Source: Thermithiobacillus tepidarius DSM 3134
GTDB taxonomy: Bacteria; Pseudomonadota; Gammaproteobacteria; Acidithiobacillales; Thermithiobacillaceae
Assembly: GCF_000423825.1 (NCBI RefSeq)
Contig: NZ_AUIS01000003.1
Span: 124,001 to 188,000 of the forward strand
Reading direction: 5' to 3'
Length of the DNA: 64,000 nucleotides
The notes below the pieces were generated by a model. It saw only the letters and a list, made by a program, of their open reading frames with translations. It was not told where the DNA came from and searched no databases. Both the position numbers and the translations under genes were made by a program. Position 1 is the first letter of the stretch; each line of letters begins with the position of its first letter. Positions 55,623 to 64,000 of this stretch are shown here, piece by piece.

Positions 55623-58600
55623 TCAGGCGGCCCGCTGCTCCGAACGCCGCTGCCACAGATAATAGACCAGCGGAATGACGACCAGGGTCAAGGCGGTGGA
55701 GGCGAAGGTCCCGAAGATCAGGGACACGGCCAGCCCGCCGAAGACCGGGTCGGTGATCATGATGGCCGAGCCCAGAATGATCGCCAGGGCGGTCAGCAGG
55801 ATCGGCCGGAAGCGCACCGCACCCGCCTGGATCACCGCCTCCTCCAGGGAATAGCCCCGCGCCCGGTAATCGAGAATGAAGTCGATCAGGAGCAGCGAGT
55901 TGCGCACCACGATGCCGGCCAGGGCGATCACGCCGATCATGGAAGTGGCGGTGAAGGCCTGCTGGGTGATCCAGTGGCCCGGAAACACGCCGACCAGTGT
56001 CAGCGGAATGGCGCCCATGACGATGATCGGCATCATGAAGGACTTGTAGTAGCCCACCAGCACCAGATAGATGAAGACCAACGCCACGATGAAAGCGCTG
56101 CCCAGGTCGCGGAACACGTCCAGGGTCAGGCGCATTTCGCCGCCCCACAGCAGCTTGTAGTGCAGCACGTCGTCGGGCACCGCCTCGTTGAAGCCCAAGT
56201 TGCCGGTGCTGAAGCGCACGCCGCTCGCGGGCAGGCGATGCTCGTCCAGCATCTGATCCAGGGACAGCACCGCATAGACCGGACTGGAGCGCAGCAGTTC
56301 ACCGCTGACGTAGACCACCGGGTGCTGATCCCGATAGTTGATGGGCTTGACCACCTGCGAACGCTCCACCCGCGCGATGGCGCTCAACGGCACCTGCTGA
56401 CCCATGCGGTTGGTGATGCGCAGGGACAGGATCTGTTCGGGTGTGCTGCGCTCCGCGCGCGGCAACCGCACCTGAATGCTGATCGGCTCGCGCGCGTCGG
56501 CCACGTGCAGGGTGCCGATGGAGAAGCCGGTCACATAGTCGTGCAGGAGCTTGGCCACCTGCGCCGGCGCCACCCCGGCCAGGGTGGCCTTTTCCCGGTC
56601 CACCAGCACGTGATAGCCCGCCAGGTCGGCCGTCACCGAGTCGTCCACGTTCACCATGCCGTAGATCTGCCGGAAGGCGCGGTTCACGTCCTGGGCGGCC
56701 AGGCGCAGCTTGTCGTAGTCGGGACCGTAGAGCTCCGCCAGGATTTGCGCCTGCACCGGCGGTCCGGGCGGCAGCTCGTAGAGCTTGATCCGGGCCTGCG
56801 GGAAGGCGCGGCGCACCGGCTCCAGGCGCCGATCCAGATCCAGCACGACGTCGTGCGAGCTGGCCGAACGCTCGTGCTTGTCCACCAGGTTGACGCGGAT
56901 CTGCGCCAGGTTGCTGCCGCGCTTCATCAGGTCGCCGCGCACCAGCGCCGCGAAATCCACCGGCGCGGCCACGCCCAGGAAGGTCTGGTAGTTGGTCACC
57001 AGCGGCAGACGGCCGATGACGTCGCCGACCGCCTGGGCCACTTGGTCGGTGCCGGCCAGGGCCGTGCCCGCGGGCGTGTCCACCTGCACCAGGAAGGTGT
57101 TGGTGTCGTCGTTGGGCAGCATCTTCAGCTCGACGCCCAGCGGGCTGAGCGGCCCGTTCATGCCCTGCGGCCGCACGAACTGCCAGGCCGGCTGCAGCAT
57201 GGCCAGCAGCAGGAGCAGCGCGACGATCAGAAAAAACACGTTGCGCCGGCCGCTGTGGCGGATCAGGGGAGTGAGCACCGCCACGTAGGCCTGATGCAGA
57301 CGGTCCTTGTGGCCGGCATGTTCCGGGTGCTCGTCTTCCAGGGATGGCTCTTGGGCCAGGTGCCTGCGCGCCTTCTTGCCCAGCCAGCGGTAGGCGGCCC
57401 AGGGCACCACCATGTAGGCGATCACCAGCGAGGCGATCATGGCCACCGGCACGTTGAAGGGAATGGGCCGCATGAAGGGTCCCATCATGCCGGTCACGAA
57501 GGCCATGGGAATGAAGGCCACGATCACGGCGACGGTGGCGATGTTGGTGGGATTGCCGATCTCGTCGGTGGCCTGCACCAGGGTCTGGTCGAAGGGCTTG
57601 GGATCACCGTAGTGGAGATGGCGATGGATGTTCTCGATCACCACGATGGCGGCGTCCACCAGCAAACCCAGGGAGAGGATCAGGGCAAAGAGCGTGATGC
57701 GGTTGATGGTCTGCCCGGCGACGAGCCCCACTGCCAGCACCACGAAGAGGATGAGCGGCACGGTCAGGGTCACGATGGCCGCCTCGCGCCAGCCCAGGAA
57801 GAGAATCAGGATCAGCACCACCGAGCCGACAGCGATGGCCAGATGCTCCACCAGCGTGTTCACCGCGGCATTGGCCTTTTCGCCGTCGTCGCGGGTCACC
57901 ACCACGTCCACGCCCTGGGGTATGACGCCGCGCTCCAGCGCGGCCAGCTTGGCGCGCACATCGCGGGTCACCACCACCGCATTGGTGCCGGGCTTCTTGG
58001 CCAGGGCGATGGTCACCGCCGCCTGCTCGCCGCGCGTCCGCTTGGCTGCCGCCGGGCCGTAGGCAAAGCGCGAGTAATCCTCCAGCTCCGCCGGACCATC
58101 CTCGACGCGTGCCACGTCCTTCAGGTAAATGGGCCGCCCGCGCGGCGCGCCGACGACGATGTCGCCGACCTCGTCGGCATTGCCGAGATAGCCGGTCACC
58201 CGCAGGGGGTGATTGCGGTTGCCGCTGACCAGCTCGCCCGCCGGCAGGGTGACGTTGGCCCCCTGCAGCATCTGGTCCACCTGATCCAGGGATAGGCCGT
58301 AGGCCGCCAGCTTCTGGGCATCCAGCCAGACGTTGACCGCCCGCTGACGCCCGCCGCTGAGCTGGGTGAAGGACACCCCGGGCACGTTGCGCAACTGCTC
58401 CAGCACGCGCGCGCCGATGCTGCGCAGCTCATAATCGCTGAGCTGGCTGGAAGCCAGCGTCACGGTCATGATGGGCACGTCGTCGACGTTGATGGGCTTG
58501 ACCAGCGGCTGCATGGTGCCGGGCGGCATGCGGTCCATGTTCTGCATCAGCTGGTTGTAGAGCTTGACCAGGCTGTCCTCCTGGTTTTCGCCCACGTCGA

Positions 58601-58922
58601 ACTGCACCGTGACCACGCCCATGTCGTTGGTGGCGTAGCCGAAGGTATGCTTGACCCCCGACTGGGAGTTCATAATGGCCTCCAGCGGCTTGACCACCAT
58701 ATTGGCCACCTCCTCGGCGCTGGAGCCCGGCCGCATGACCATGATGTTGGCCGCCGGCACGACGATCTGCGGGTTGTACTCGCGCGGAGTGACCAGCAGC
58801 GCCACCATGCCCACCAGGAAGACCGCCAGCATGATCATGGCCGTGATCTTGGAGCGCAGGAAGGCGCTGGCCAGCTTGCCCGCCAGGTTCAAGCGCGGCG
58901 CCTGCTCGTGCCGCTCAGCCAT
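55623..58922 (-). CDS. RND efflux transporter permease (AcrB-like family)
   Basis: About 1099 residues with 12 membrane helices and two large periplasmic loops. Helix 4 GLLVDAAIVVIENIHRHLHYGD carries the proton-relay aspartate of HAE-type pumps. AGQTINRITLFALILSLG and ALAGIVVRNSLLLIDFI are conserved. The EYNPQIVVPAANIMVMRPGSS start is typical of a family common in chemolithotrophs. The substrate cannot be told from sequence. It overlaps the adaptor gene by 8 bases and follows tolC, giving a complete tripartite pump. The ATG at 58922 (MAERHEQ) is preferred over one 15 codons upstream. Confidence 0.93.
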   Translation of the reverse strand: MAERHEQAPRLNLAGKLASAFLRSKITAMIMLAVFLVGMVALLVTPREYNPQIVVPAANIMVMRPGSSAEEVANMVVKPLEAIMNSQSGVKHTFGYATNDMGVVTVQFDVGENQEDSLVKLYNQLMQNMDRMPPGTMQPLVKPINVDDVPIMTVTLASSQLSDYELRSIGARVLEQLRNVPGVSFTQLSGGRQRAVNVWLDAQKLAAYGLSLDQVDQMLQGANVTLPAGELVSGNRNHPLRVTGYLGNADEVGDIVVGAPRGRPIYLKDVARVEDGPAELEDYSRFAYGPAAAKRTRGEQAAVTIALAKKPGTNAVVVTRDVRAKLAALERGVIPQGVDVVVTRDDGEKANAAVNTLVEHLAIAVGSVVLILILFLGWREAAIVTLTVPLILFVVLAVGLVAGQTINRITLFALILSLGLLVDAAIVVIENIHRHLHYGDPKPFDQTLVQATDEIGNPTNIATVAVIVAFIPMAFVTGMMGPFMRPIPFNVPVAMIASLVIAYMVVPWAAYRWLGKKARRHLAQEPSLEDEHPEHAGHKDRLHQAYVAVLTPLIRHSGRRNVFFLIVALLLLLAMLQPAWQFVRPQGMNGPLSPLGVELKMLPNDDTNTFLVQVDTPAGTALAGTDQVAQAVGDVIGRLPLVTNYQTFLGVAAPVDFAALVRGDLMKRGSNLAQIRVNLVDKHERSASSHDVVLDLDRRLEPVRRAFPQARIKLYELPPGPPVQAQILAELYGPDYDKLRLAAQDVNRAFRQIYGMVNVDDSVTADLAGYHVLVDREKATLAGVAPAQVAKLLHDYVTGFSIGTLHVADAREPISIQVRLPRAERSTPEQILSLRITNRMGQQVPLSAIARVERSQVVKPINYRDQHPVVYVSGELLRSSPVYAVLSLDQMLDEHRLPASGVRFSTGNLGFNEAVPDDVLHYKLLWGGEMRLTLDVFRDLGSAFIVALVFIYLVLVGYYKSFMMPIIVMGAIPLTLVGVFPGHWITQQAFTATSMIGVIALAGIVVRNSLLLIDFILDYRARGYSLEEAVIQAGAVRFRPILLTALAIILGSAIMITDPVFGGLAVSLIFGTFASTALTLVVIPLVYYLWQRRSEQRAA

Positions 58923-60012
58923 GGCGGGCGGCTCCGATGATCCGGTCTCCGGACTGCAGGGTGGCATTGTTGCTGACCACCACCCGCTCGCCCGGATTCA
59001 ATCCGGCCTGGATCTCGACGCGGCCGTCCGTTTCGGCGCCGGTGCGCACCATGCGGTAGTGGGCGATGCCCTGGGCATCGACCACGAAGACGCCGGGAAT
59101 GCCGGCGCGCTCGAGCACGGCGCTCCTGGGCACCTGGATGGCCTCGCGCGTGCCCTGGGCGAAGCCGACCCGGGCGAAGCTGCCGCTGCGCACCCCGCTC
59201 ACTCCGGGCAAGGCGACCTTGATCGTGTAGCTGTGCGTGGCCGGATCCGCGGCCGGCAGGATGCGCAGCACCGTCCCGGTGACCGGTTCCGCGCGCCCCT
59301 CCAGGCGCACCTGCACCGGATCACCCTGCTTCACGGTAGCATAGGTGTCGCCGCTGACCGCCACCTGCACCTGCAGGGCGGCGGGGTTCTCCAGCACCAG
59401 GATGGGCCGGCCGGGCGCGGCAAGGTCGCCGGCCACGCCGAGCTTCTGCACCACCACGCCGTCGATGGGCGAGCGCACGTCGGCGTAGCGCAGTTGCGCG
59501 CCGGCGGCATTGAGGCCGGCCCGGGCCGCGGCCACCTGGCTCTGGGCCATCTGATATTGGGTCCGGGCCTGCTCGAACTGGGCCTTCGGGATGGATTCGT
59601 CCCGGTACAAGGCGCTGTAGCGCTCGTAATTCAGCCGCGCGCCCGCCAGCGCCGCCTCGGCCTGGGCCAGCCCGGCACGCGCCTGGTTGATCTGCGCCTG
59701 GACGTCGGCGGGATCGATGCTGAAAAGGAGCTGCCCCTTGCGCACGGCCTCGCCTTCCTGGACCTTGATGTCGCGGATGTAGCCCATCAGCCGGGAGGAC
59801 ACCTGCACCTGCTGATCCGAAATCACCGTGCCGGGCACCTCGGTGCTGATCTGCATCGGGGCGGCGGCCACCGTGACCATCTCGGCCCGCACCGTGGCGC
59901 CGGCCGGCTCAGCCTGCCGGCCTTCCTCCTTGCCGCCGCAGGCGCTCAGGGCCAGGGCGGCCGCGCCCAGGGCCAGGAGCATCCAATTCCGTGAACGGGT
60001 GTTCGCACGCAT
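58915..60012 (-). CDS. RND efflux periplasmic adaptor (membrane fusion lipoprotein)
   Basis: A 365-residue HlyD/AcrA-type adaptor. The lipoprotein signal ends LALSACG. A lipoyl half (VSSRLMGYIRDIKVQEGEAV, LLFSIDPADVQAQINQARAGLAQAEAALAGARLNYERY) and a hairpin are followed by the second half APGRPILVLENPAALQVQVAVSG and the beta-barrel. The ATG at 60012 follows AGGAGAAG. It lies 41 bases after tolC and overlaps the pump gene, so all three are one transcript. Confidence 0.95.
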   Translation of the reverse strand: MRANTRSRNWMLLALGAAALALSACGGKEEGRQAEPAGATVRAEMVTVAAAPMQISTEVPGTVISDQQVQVSSRLMGYIRDIKVQEGEAVRKGQLLFSIDPADVQAQINQARAGLAQAEAALAGARLNYERYSALYRDESIPKAQFEQARTQYQMAQSQVAAARAGLNAAGAQLRYADVRSPIDGVVVQKLGVAGDLAAPGRPILVLENPAALQVQVAVSGDTYATVKQGDPVQVRLEGRAEPVTGTVLRILPAADPATHSYTIKVALPGVSGVRSGSFARVGFAQGTREAIQVPRSAVLERAGIPGVFVVDAQGIAHYRMVRTGAETDGRVEIQAGLNPGERVVVSNNATLQSGDRIIGAARHG

Positions 60013-60053
60013 TCGTCTTCTTCTCCTTTTCCTGAAATCCCCGCCGGCGCCCC

Positions 60054-61472
60054 TCAAAGCTGCTCCGGGGACAAGCCGCCCACGGCCAGCCGCAGGGCCG
60101 CCCATTGCACGCTCCGGTCATAGCGGGCCTGCACCAGGTCGGCACGGGCCTTGTCCAGCTGGGCCTGATTGGAGAGGACCTCGACCATGGTCGTCACGCC
60201 GTTTTCAAAGCGCTTGTTCACCAGCCGCTGCGCCTCCTCCGCCTGGCGCACCGCCAGTTCGCGCGTGGCCACCCGGCGCTCCGCCTCCTGTGCCTTGCGC
60301 CAGGCATCGGCCACCCGCAGACGGACGCCGTCCTCCGCCTGCTGCAGGCGCGCCAGCAGCTCGGTGCGCGCCGCCTCCGCCCGCGCCACGCCGGCCCGGC
60401 TGCTGCCGGCATCGAAGAGCTGCCAGGACAGCACGCCCGCCACCGTGTAGGACGGCGCGCCCAGGCTCAGGTCGCCGCTGTTCCAGTCCTGACGGGCCAT
60501 GGCATTGAAATGGGGATAGTAGGCCGCGCGCGCCACCTGCACGCCGGCGCGCGCGCCGTCGAGCTGCTGGCGCAGGGCCAGGATCTGAGGATTGTTGGCC
60601 ACCGCCTGGCGCTGCAGTTCCGCCAGGCTGCCTTCAGGGGCGGTCAGCGTCGCCGAGGGACCCAGCTCCAGCGGCTGGTCCAGCGGAATGCCCAGCAAGA
60701 GATGCAGCTGATCCATGGCGGCGGCCTCGGCATTGCGGGCCTGCTCCAGCTGCACCCGGGTGTCCTCCAGGCGCACCTGCGCGGCCAGAAGTTCGCTGCG
60801 CACCACGACCCCGTGCTTGAACAGGTTCTGGGTGGTGTTGACGTAGGCTTGGCCGGCCTCCTCCGCCTGCCGCGCCACGCCGACGTAGGCGCGCGCCGCG
60901 TGCACGCCCTCGTAGGCCTGCACCACGTTGTAGGCCAGCTGCTGGCGGGCGGCGACATCGCCGTGCTGGGCGGCGCGCACCTGGGCGCGCGCCTGCTCGA
61001 TGAAGCCGCGGATCTGGCCGCCGTTGTAGATGGGGATCTGCAGCTCCAGGCGGGTGTTGAGATTGCTGACGCCGCCCGGATGGTTGAGGTTGCGGGGCGC
61101 TACGGAAGGATTGGCCGGATTGAATTCCCCCGCCCCGAAGTCGTCGAAGGTGGCGTTGCGCTGGGACAGCTTCAGGCCGAAGGCGTTGAGAGCGTCGTTG
61201 GTGTGGGTGCCGGTGACCGAGGCGTTCAGGCTGGGGTAACGCTTGCCCTGGGCCTGGCGCAGCCCGGCTTCGGCCTGCTGGAGCTGAGCCTGGCTGACCC
61301 GGATCTCGGGATTCTGCCGCAAGGCCAGTTCAATGCTCTGGCGCAGGTCCAGGGGCTCGGCCTGGGCCGACAGGCCCAGCGGCAGCAGGGCGCTGCCCAG
61401 GGCCAGGGCCAGGGCCAAGCACCAGCGTAGGCGCGGGGACACGGCCGCCCGCGCTGTGGCTCCCTCAGTCAT
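60054..61472 (-). CDS. tolC: TolC-family outer membrane efflux protein
   Basis: A 472-residue outer-membrane channel. The signal peptide ends near LGLSAQAE. Paired OEP domains follow, each with a long coiled coil: LRQSIELALRQNPEIRVSQAQLQQAE and ANNPQILALRQQLDGARAGV, ending EVLSNQAQLDKARADLVQARYD. It forms the exit duct of the adjacent RND pump. The ATG at 61472 has GGAGGAG upstream. It lies 163 bases downstream of arsR; an AT palindrome in that gap may control it. Confidence 0.94.
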   Translation of the reverse strand: MTEGATARAAVSPRLRWCLALALALGSALLPLGLSAQAEPLDLRQSIELALRQNPEIRVSQAQLQQAEAGLRQAQGKRYPSLNASVTGTHTNDALNAFGLKLSQRNATFDDFGAGEFNPANPSVAPRNLNHPGGVSNLNTRLELQIPIYNGGQIRGFIEQARAQVRAAQHGDVAARQQLAYNVVQAYEGVHAARAYVGVARQAEEAGQAYVNTTQNLFKHGVVVRSELLAAQVRLEDTRVQLEQARNAEAAAMDQLHLLLGIPLDQPLELGPSATLTAPEGSLAELQRQAVANNPQILALRQQLDGARAGVQVARAAYYPHFNAMARQDWNSGDLSLGAPSYTVAGVLSWQLFDAGSSRAGVARAEAARTELLARLQQAEDGVRLRVADAWRKAQEAERRVATRELAVRQAEEAQRLVNKRFENGVTTMVEVLSNQAQLDKARADLVQARYDRSVQWAALRLAVGGLSPEQL

Positions 61473-61548
61473 AGCAACTCCTCCGCAGCATCGATCCACA
61501 CAGGTCGCGCGAGGCCAGGGACGGCGCCTCCGAACCTATATTAGATTT

Positions 61549-61562
61549 TAATAATATTATTA
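61549..61562. promoter_or_regulatory. Perfect AT palindrome upstream of tolC
   Basis: TAATAATATTATTA is a perfect 14-bp palindrome, 77-90 bases before the tolC ATG, in an otherwise GC-rich region. It overlaps candidate promoter elements (TTGATA and TAATAT). ArsR/SmtB-type repressors bind AT-rich dyads of this sort. Confidence 0.5.
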
Positions 61563-61635
61563 TCCAGCTATCAAGCACAAGTTGCTCGCCGCTACAGCCT
61601 CCCGCCCCGGCGGCGTCCAGCAGGGAATGGCGCCC

Positions 61636-61944
61636 CTATCTCTGCTGGCAACTACAAAACACTTCCTGCATCATGGAAATCAGACGTAAGGTGCGGGGGT
61701 CGTTAATGCTATAGTAGACCTTGTTGGCGTCCTTGCGGGATTTGAGGATGCCCTTGTCGCGCAGGATGGCCAGGTGCTGGGAGATGTTGCTCTGCGAGGT
61801 GCCGACCGCGTCAACAATCTCTTGCACGCTCAACTCTTCCCCCCCTAAAATACACAGCACCTTGAGGCGCAGGGGATGCGCCATCGCCTTCAGGGAACGG
61901 GACGCCTGGTCAATGTCTTCTTCGCGCTGCAGCAGTTCTTCCAT
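61636..61944 (-). CDS. ArsR/SmtB-family repressor, SqrR/BigR-like
   Basis: A 102-residue winged-helix protein. LKAMAHPLRLKVLCILGGEELSVQEIVDAVGTSQSNISQHLAILRDKGILKSRKDANKVYYSI is the DNA-binding core. It has cysteines at about 31 (KVLCIL), 97 and 99 (EVFCSC). C31 and C97 align with the two sulfide/persulfide-sensing cysteines of BigR/SqrR proteins, by comparison with remembered sequences. No metal-site CxC in the recognition helix is present. The ATG at 61944 follows CGGAG at 6 bases and fits a promoter at 61972-62001; a TTG at 62001 lies upstream of that promoter. It heads the efflux and thiol gene run and is divergent from gpmI. Confidence 0.9.
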   Translation of the reverse strand: MEELLQREEDIDQASRSLKAMAHPLRLKVLCILGGEELSVQEIVDAVGTSQSNISQHLAILRDKGILKSRKDANKVYYSINDPRTLRLISMMQEVFCSCQQR

Positions 61945-61971
61945 ATATGCTCCGTGCATTAAAATTCCGAT

Positions 61972-62017
61972 GTTATATGCAAAGCGCTCATTTCCAGTCA
62001 ATATATAAGAATATATA
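61972..62017 (-). promoter_or_regulatory. arsR promoter with adjacent AT dyad
   Basis: On the minus strand TTGACT (61996-62001), 18-base spacer, TATAAC (61972-61977). Immediately upstream is TATATA-N4-TATATA (62002-62017). The position suggests autoregulation by the ArsR product. Confidence 0.6.
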
Positions 62018-62189
62018 AATTTTTATGGACTGTCAGTTTCCGCATCGCGCCCCCTGGACGCGCCCGGCAACGCCAAGGGGCGCCGCAGCTCCCATCGCCG
62101 CTTCCTCCGCGTCCTTTCCGCCCATTACGGCCGCTACGCGGCGTGGCCCCGCCGGCCGCCTGCCCTAACCGTTTCACGCTGGAGATCAC

Positions 62190-63782
62190 ATGTCCACCTC
62201 GCACCGACCCGTTGTCCTCATCGTCATGGATGGCTGGGGCTACCGGGAAGACCGTCCCGGCAACGCCATTCTCGCCGCCCGCAAGCCGGTCTGGGACCAT
62301 TTGTGGCAGCACTATCCGCACACCCTCATCCAGGCCTCCGCCGCCGCCGTCGGCTTGCCGGCGGCCCAGATGGGCAACAGCGAGGTCGGCCACCTGAACC
62401 TGGGCGCCGGGCGCGTGGTGTACCAGGAGTACACCCGCATCAACCGGGCCATCGAAACCGGCGGCTTTTTCGACAACCCGGTGCTCACCGGCGCCGTGGA
62501 CAAGGCCAAGGCCGCGGGCCGTGCGGTGCACATTCTCGGCCTGCTGTCGGACGGCGGCGTGCACAGCCATGAGGAGCACATCCACGCCATGCTGGAGCTG
62601 GCGATCCGGCGGGGTGCCGAGCGCGTGTACGTGCACGCGTTCCTGGATGGCCGCGACACCGCGCCCAAGAGCGCCGAAATCTACCTGCGCCGGCTGGAAG
62701 CCAAGATGGCGGCGCTCGGCGGCGGCAGCATCGCCTCCATGATCGGCCGCTACTACGCCTTGGATCGGGACAATCGCTGGGAGCGGGTGCAGGCCGCCTA
62801 CGACCTGCTGACCCAGGGGATCGGCCAGCGCGCCGACAGCGCCCTGGCCGGCCTGGAGGCGGCCTATGCCCGCGGCGAGACGGACGAGTTCGTGGGCGCC
62901 ACCAGCATCCATCCCGCCGGCGGCGAGCCGGTCGTCATCCGCGACGGCGATGCGGTGGTGTTCATGAACTATCGCGCCGATCGCGCCCGCGAACTCACCC
63001 AGACCTTCGTCGAGCCCGGTTTCCGAGGCTTTGTGCGCAGCGCCTGGCCGCGGGTGGGCATCTTCGCGTGCCTGACCGAATACCAGGAGGGCCTCGACGC
63101 CGCCGTCGCCTATCCGCCGGAGCGGCTGAAAAACGGCTTCGGCGAGTACGTCTCCCAGCTGGGCCTGCACCAGCTGCGCATCGCCGAAACGGAGAAGTAC
63201 GCGCACGTCACCTTCTTTTTCAACGGCGGCACGGAACAGCCCTTCCCCGGCGAGGACCGGATGCTCATTCCCTCGCCCAAAGTACCCACCTACGACCTGC
63301 AGCCGGAGATGAGCGCTCCGTTGCTCACCGACGAACTGGTGGCGCGCATCCGCAGCGGCGCCTATGACGTGATCATCTGCAATTACGCCAATCCGGACAT
63401 GGTGGGCCACACGGGCAACTTCGAGGCAGCGGTCAAGGCGATCGAGGCCCTGGACGCCTGCCTGGGGCGGGTGATCGAGGCCGCGCAGGCGGTGGGCGGC
63501 GAGGTGCTGATCACGGCGGACCACGGCAACGCCGAGCAGATGACCAATGCCGAAACCGGCCAGGCGCACACCGCGCACACCTGCAACCCGGTGCCCTTCG
63601 TCTACGTGGGCCGACCGGCCCGAATGGCCGCCACCGGCGCCCTGGAGGACATCAGCCCGACCATGCTCTACCTGCTGGGCTTGCCGATCCCGCCCGAGAT
63701 GACGGGGCGGCCGCTGGTGGAACTGCTGGAAGCGCATGTCGCTCCGAGCGAAGCGCAGCCGGTCCATGGCGCCACGCCCTGA
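62190..63782 (+). CDS. gpmI: 2,3-bisphosphoglycerate-independent phosphoglycerate mutase
   Basis: A 530-residue iPGM that interconverts 3- and 2-phosphoglycerate with Mn2+. The metal/phospho-serine site is in [24 protein letters not shown] (Ser in NSEVGH, near residue 62). [44 protein letters not shown] and [12 protein letters not shown] are intact. It is divergent from arsR and precedes an envC-like gene by 18 bases, as in E. coli. Length is slightly over the usual 510 because of a C-terminal tail. Confidence 0.98.
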   Translation: MSTSHRPVVLIVMDGWGYREDRPGNAILAARKPVWDHLWQHYPHTLIQASAAAVGLPAAQMGNSEVGHLNLGAGRVVYQEYTRINRAIETGGFFDNPVLTGAVDKAKAAGRAVHILGLLSDGGVHSHEEHIHAMLELAIRRGAERVYVHAFLDGRDTAPKSAEIYLRRLEAKMAALGGGSIASMIGRYYALDRDNRWERVQAAYDLLTQGIGQRADSALAGLEAAYARGETDEFVGATSIHPAGGEPVVIRDGDAVVFMNYRADRARELTQTFVEPGFRGFVRSAWPRVGIFACLTEYQEGLDAAVAYPPERLKNGFGEYVSQLGLHQLRIAETEKYAHVTFFFNGGTEQPFPGEDRMLIPSPKVPTYDLQPEMSAPLLTDELVARIRSGAYDVIICNYANPDMVGHTGNFEAAVKAIEALDACLGRVIEAAQAVGGEVLITADHGNAEQMTNAETGQAHTAHTCNPVPFVYVGRPARMAATGALEDISPTMLYLLGLPIPPEMTGRPLVELLEAHVAPSEAQPVHGATP

Positions 63783-63800
63783 CGAGCGAAGCCTCCGACC

Positions 63801-64000
63801 TTGAACCGGAAGTTTCCGCATCGCTTGGCTTTGGCATGCCTGCTGGGGCTCCTGGGCCTGCACTTGGCGGTGGCGCACGCCGCCACGCCGGCGTCCAACA
63901 AATCCAAGCAGGACAAGAGCGCCGCGCCCCGGCAGCAGCTCGAGCAGATCCGCAAGGAAATGGGTACCCTGCGCCAGGCGGTCACCCGGACGCGGCGCAG
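63801..64000 (+). CDS. envC: EnvC-like murein hydrolase activator, N-terminal fragment
   Basis: The gene runs off the right end; 66 codons are visible. A TTG at 63801 opens NRKFPHRLALACLLGLLGLH, a signal peptide ending near AHA. A Lys/Gln-rich coiled-coil start follows (QQLEQIRKEMGTLRQAVTRT). The coiled coil after a signal peptide and the position just after gpmI match EnvC, which FtsEX uses to activate amidases. The LytM-like domain is beyond the window. The start codon is uncertain; the ribosome-binding site is weak. Confidence 0.7.
   Translation, partial: MNRKFPHRLALACLLGLLGLHLAVAHAATPASNKSKQDKSAAPRQQLEQIRKEMGTLRQAVTRTRR

Noticed and set aside
55584-58295. 903-codon open frame opposite the RND pump gene
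   Set aside because: Shadow frame; composition is His/Gln/Gly-rich and lacks any domain.
61945-62001. Longer ArsR protein starting at TTG 62001 or ATG 61959
   Set aside because: The TTG lies in the -35 hexamer of a good promoter and the ATG at 61959 has no Shine-Dalgarno sequence; ATG 61944 has CGGAG at proper spacing.

Overview
The window is high-GC proteobacterial chromosome, densely packed and mostly made of conserved housekeeping blocks. The gene orders lolB-ispE-tRNA(Gln)-prs-rplY-pth-ychF, hemA-prfA-prmC, ftsYEX-rpoH, rhodanese-grxC-secB-gpsA and gpmI-envC are those of gamma-type proteobacteria. A full cbb3 oxidase locus, tandem DUF2173-like genes and a persulfide-sensor-like ArsR protein point to an aerobic or microaerobic, perhaps sulfur-oxidising, relative of the Acidithiobacillia or Thermithiobacillus. 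That placement is inference from gene content; no rRNA is present.

Layout. 1-8.2 kb: an exopolysaccharide block read leftward (export lipoprotein, Wzc-type tyrosine kinase, galU, rmlA, rmlC, start of rmlD). It is broken up by about 20 short palindromic REP elements and a REP-associated tyrosine transposase (RAYT). 8.8-15.9 kb: tRNA-Met, ychF, pth, rplY, prs, tRNA-Gln, ispE, lolB and a TPR lipoprotein, all leftward. 16.1-22.7 kb: hemA, prfA, prmC, a second REP cluster, mutM and a dynamin-like GTPase, rightward. 22.7-26.9 kb: ferredoxin, coaD, rsmD and an active/inactive M16 peptidase pair, leftward. 27.0-30.8 kb: ftsY, ftsE, ftsX, rpoH. 31.1-35.3 kb: an M23 peptidase, a mini WYL protein and an orphan CHASE/PAS histidine kinase.

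35.3-44.0 kb holds ccoNOQP and, after a terminator, ccoG-ccoH-ccoI-ccoS followed by a possible 28-residue membrane peptide. 44.8-46.0 kb holds three tandem DUF2173-like paralogues behind their own candidate activated promoter. 46.1-51.2 kb is a biotin operon (unknown membrane protein, bioB, bioF, bioH, bioC, bioD) with a BirA-type operator; bioA is absent. comF and trmL follow on the plus strand. 52.5-62.0 kb is a long leftward run: arsR, tolC, an adaptor, an RND pump, a DUF2892 protein, rhodanese, grxC, trxC, secB and gpsA. gpmI and the start of an envC-like gene close the window.

The most unusual elements are: the REP-RAYT-REP unit whose repeats resemble the Pseudomonas REP family; the three DUF2173-like paralogues; the CcoO subunit with about 100 extra residues; the candidate small cbb3-linked peptide; the biotin-operator-controlled unknown membrane protein; and the SqrR/BigR-like regulator heading a run of efflux and sulfane-sulfur or thiol genes. 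Function statements rest on motifs and gene order read by eye; no database search was run.
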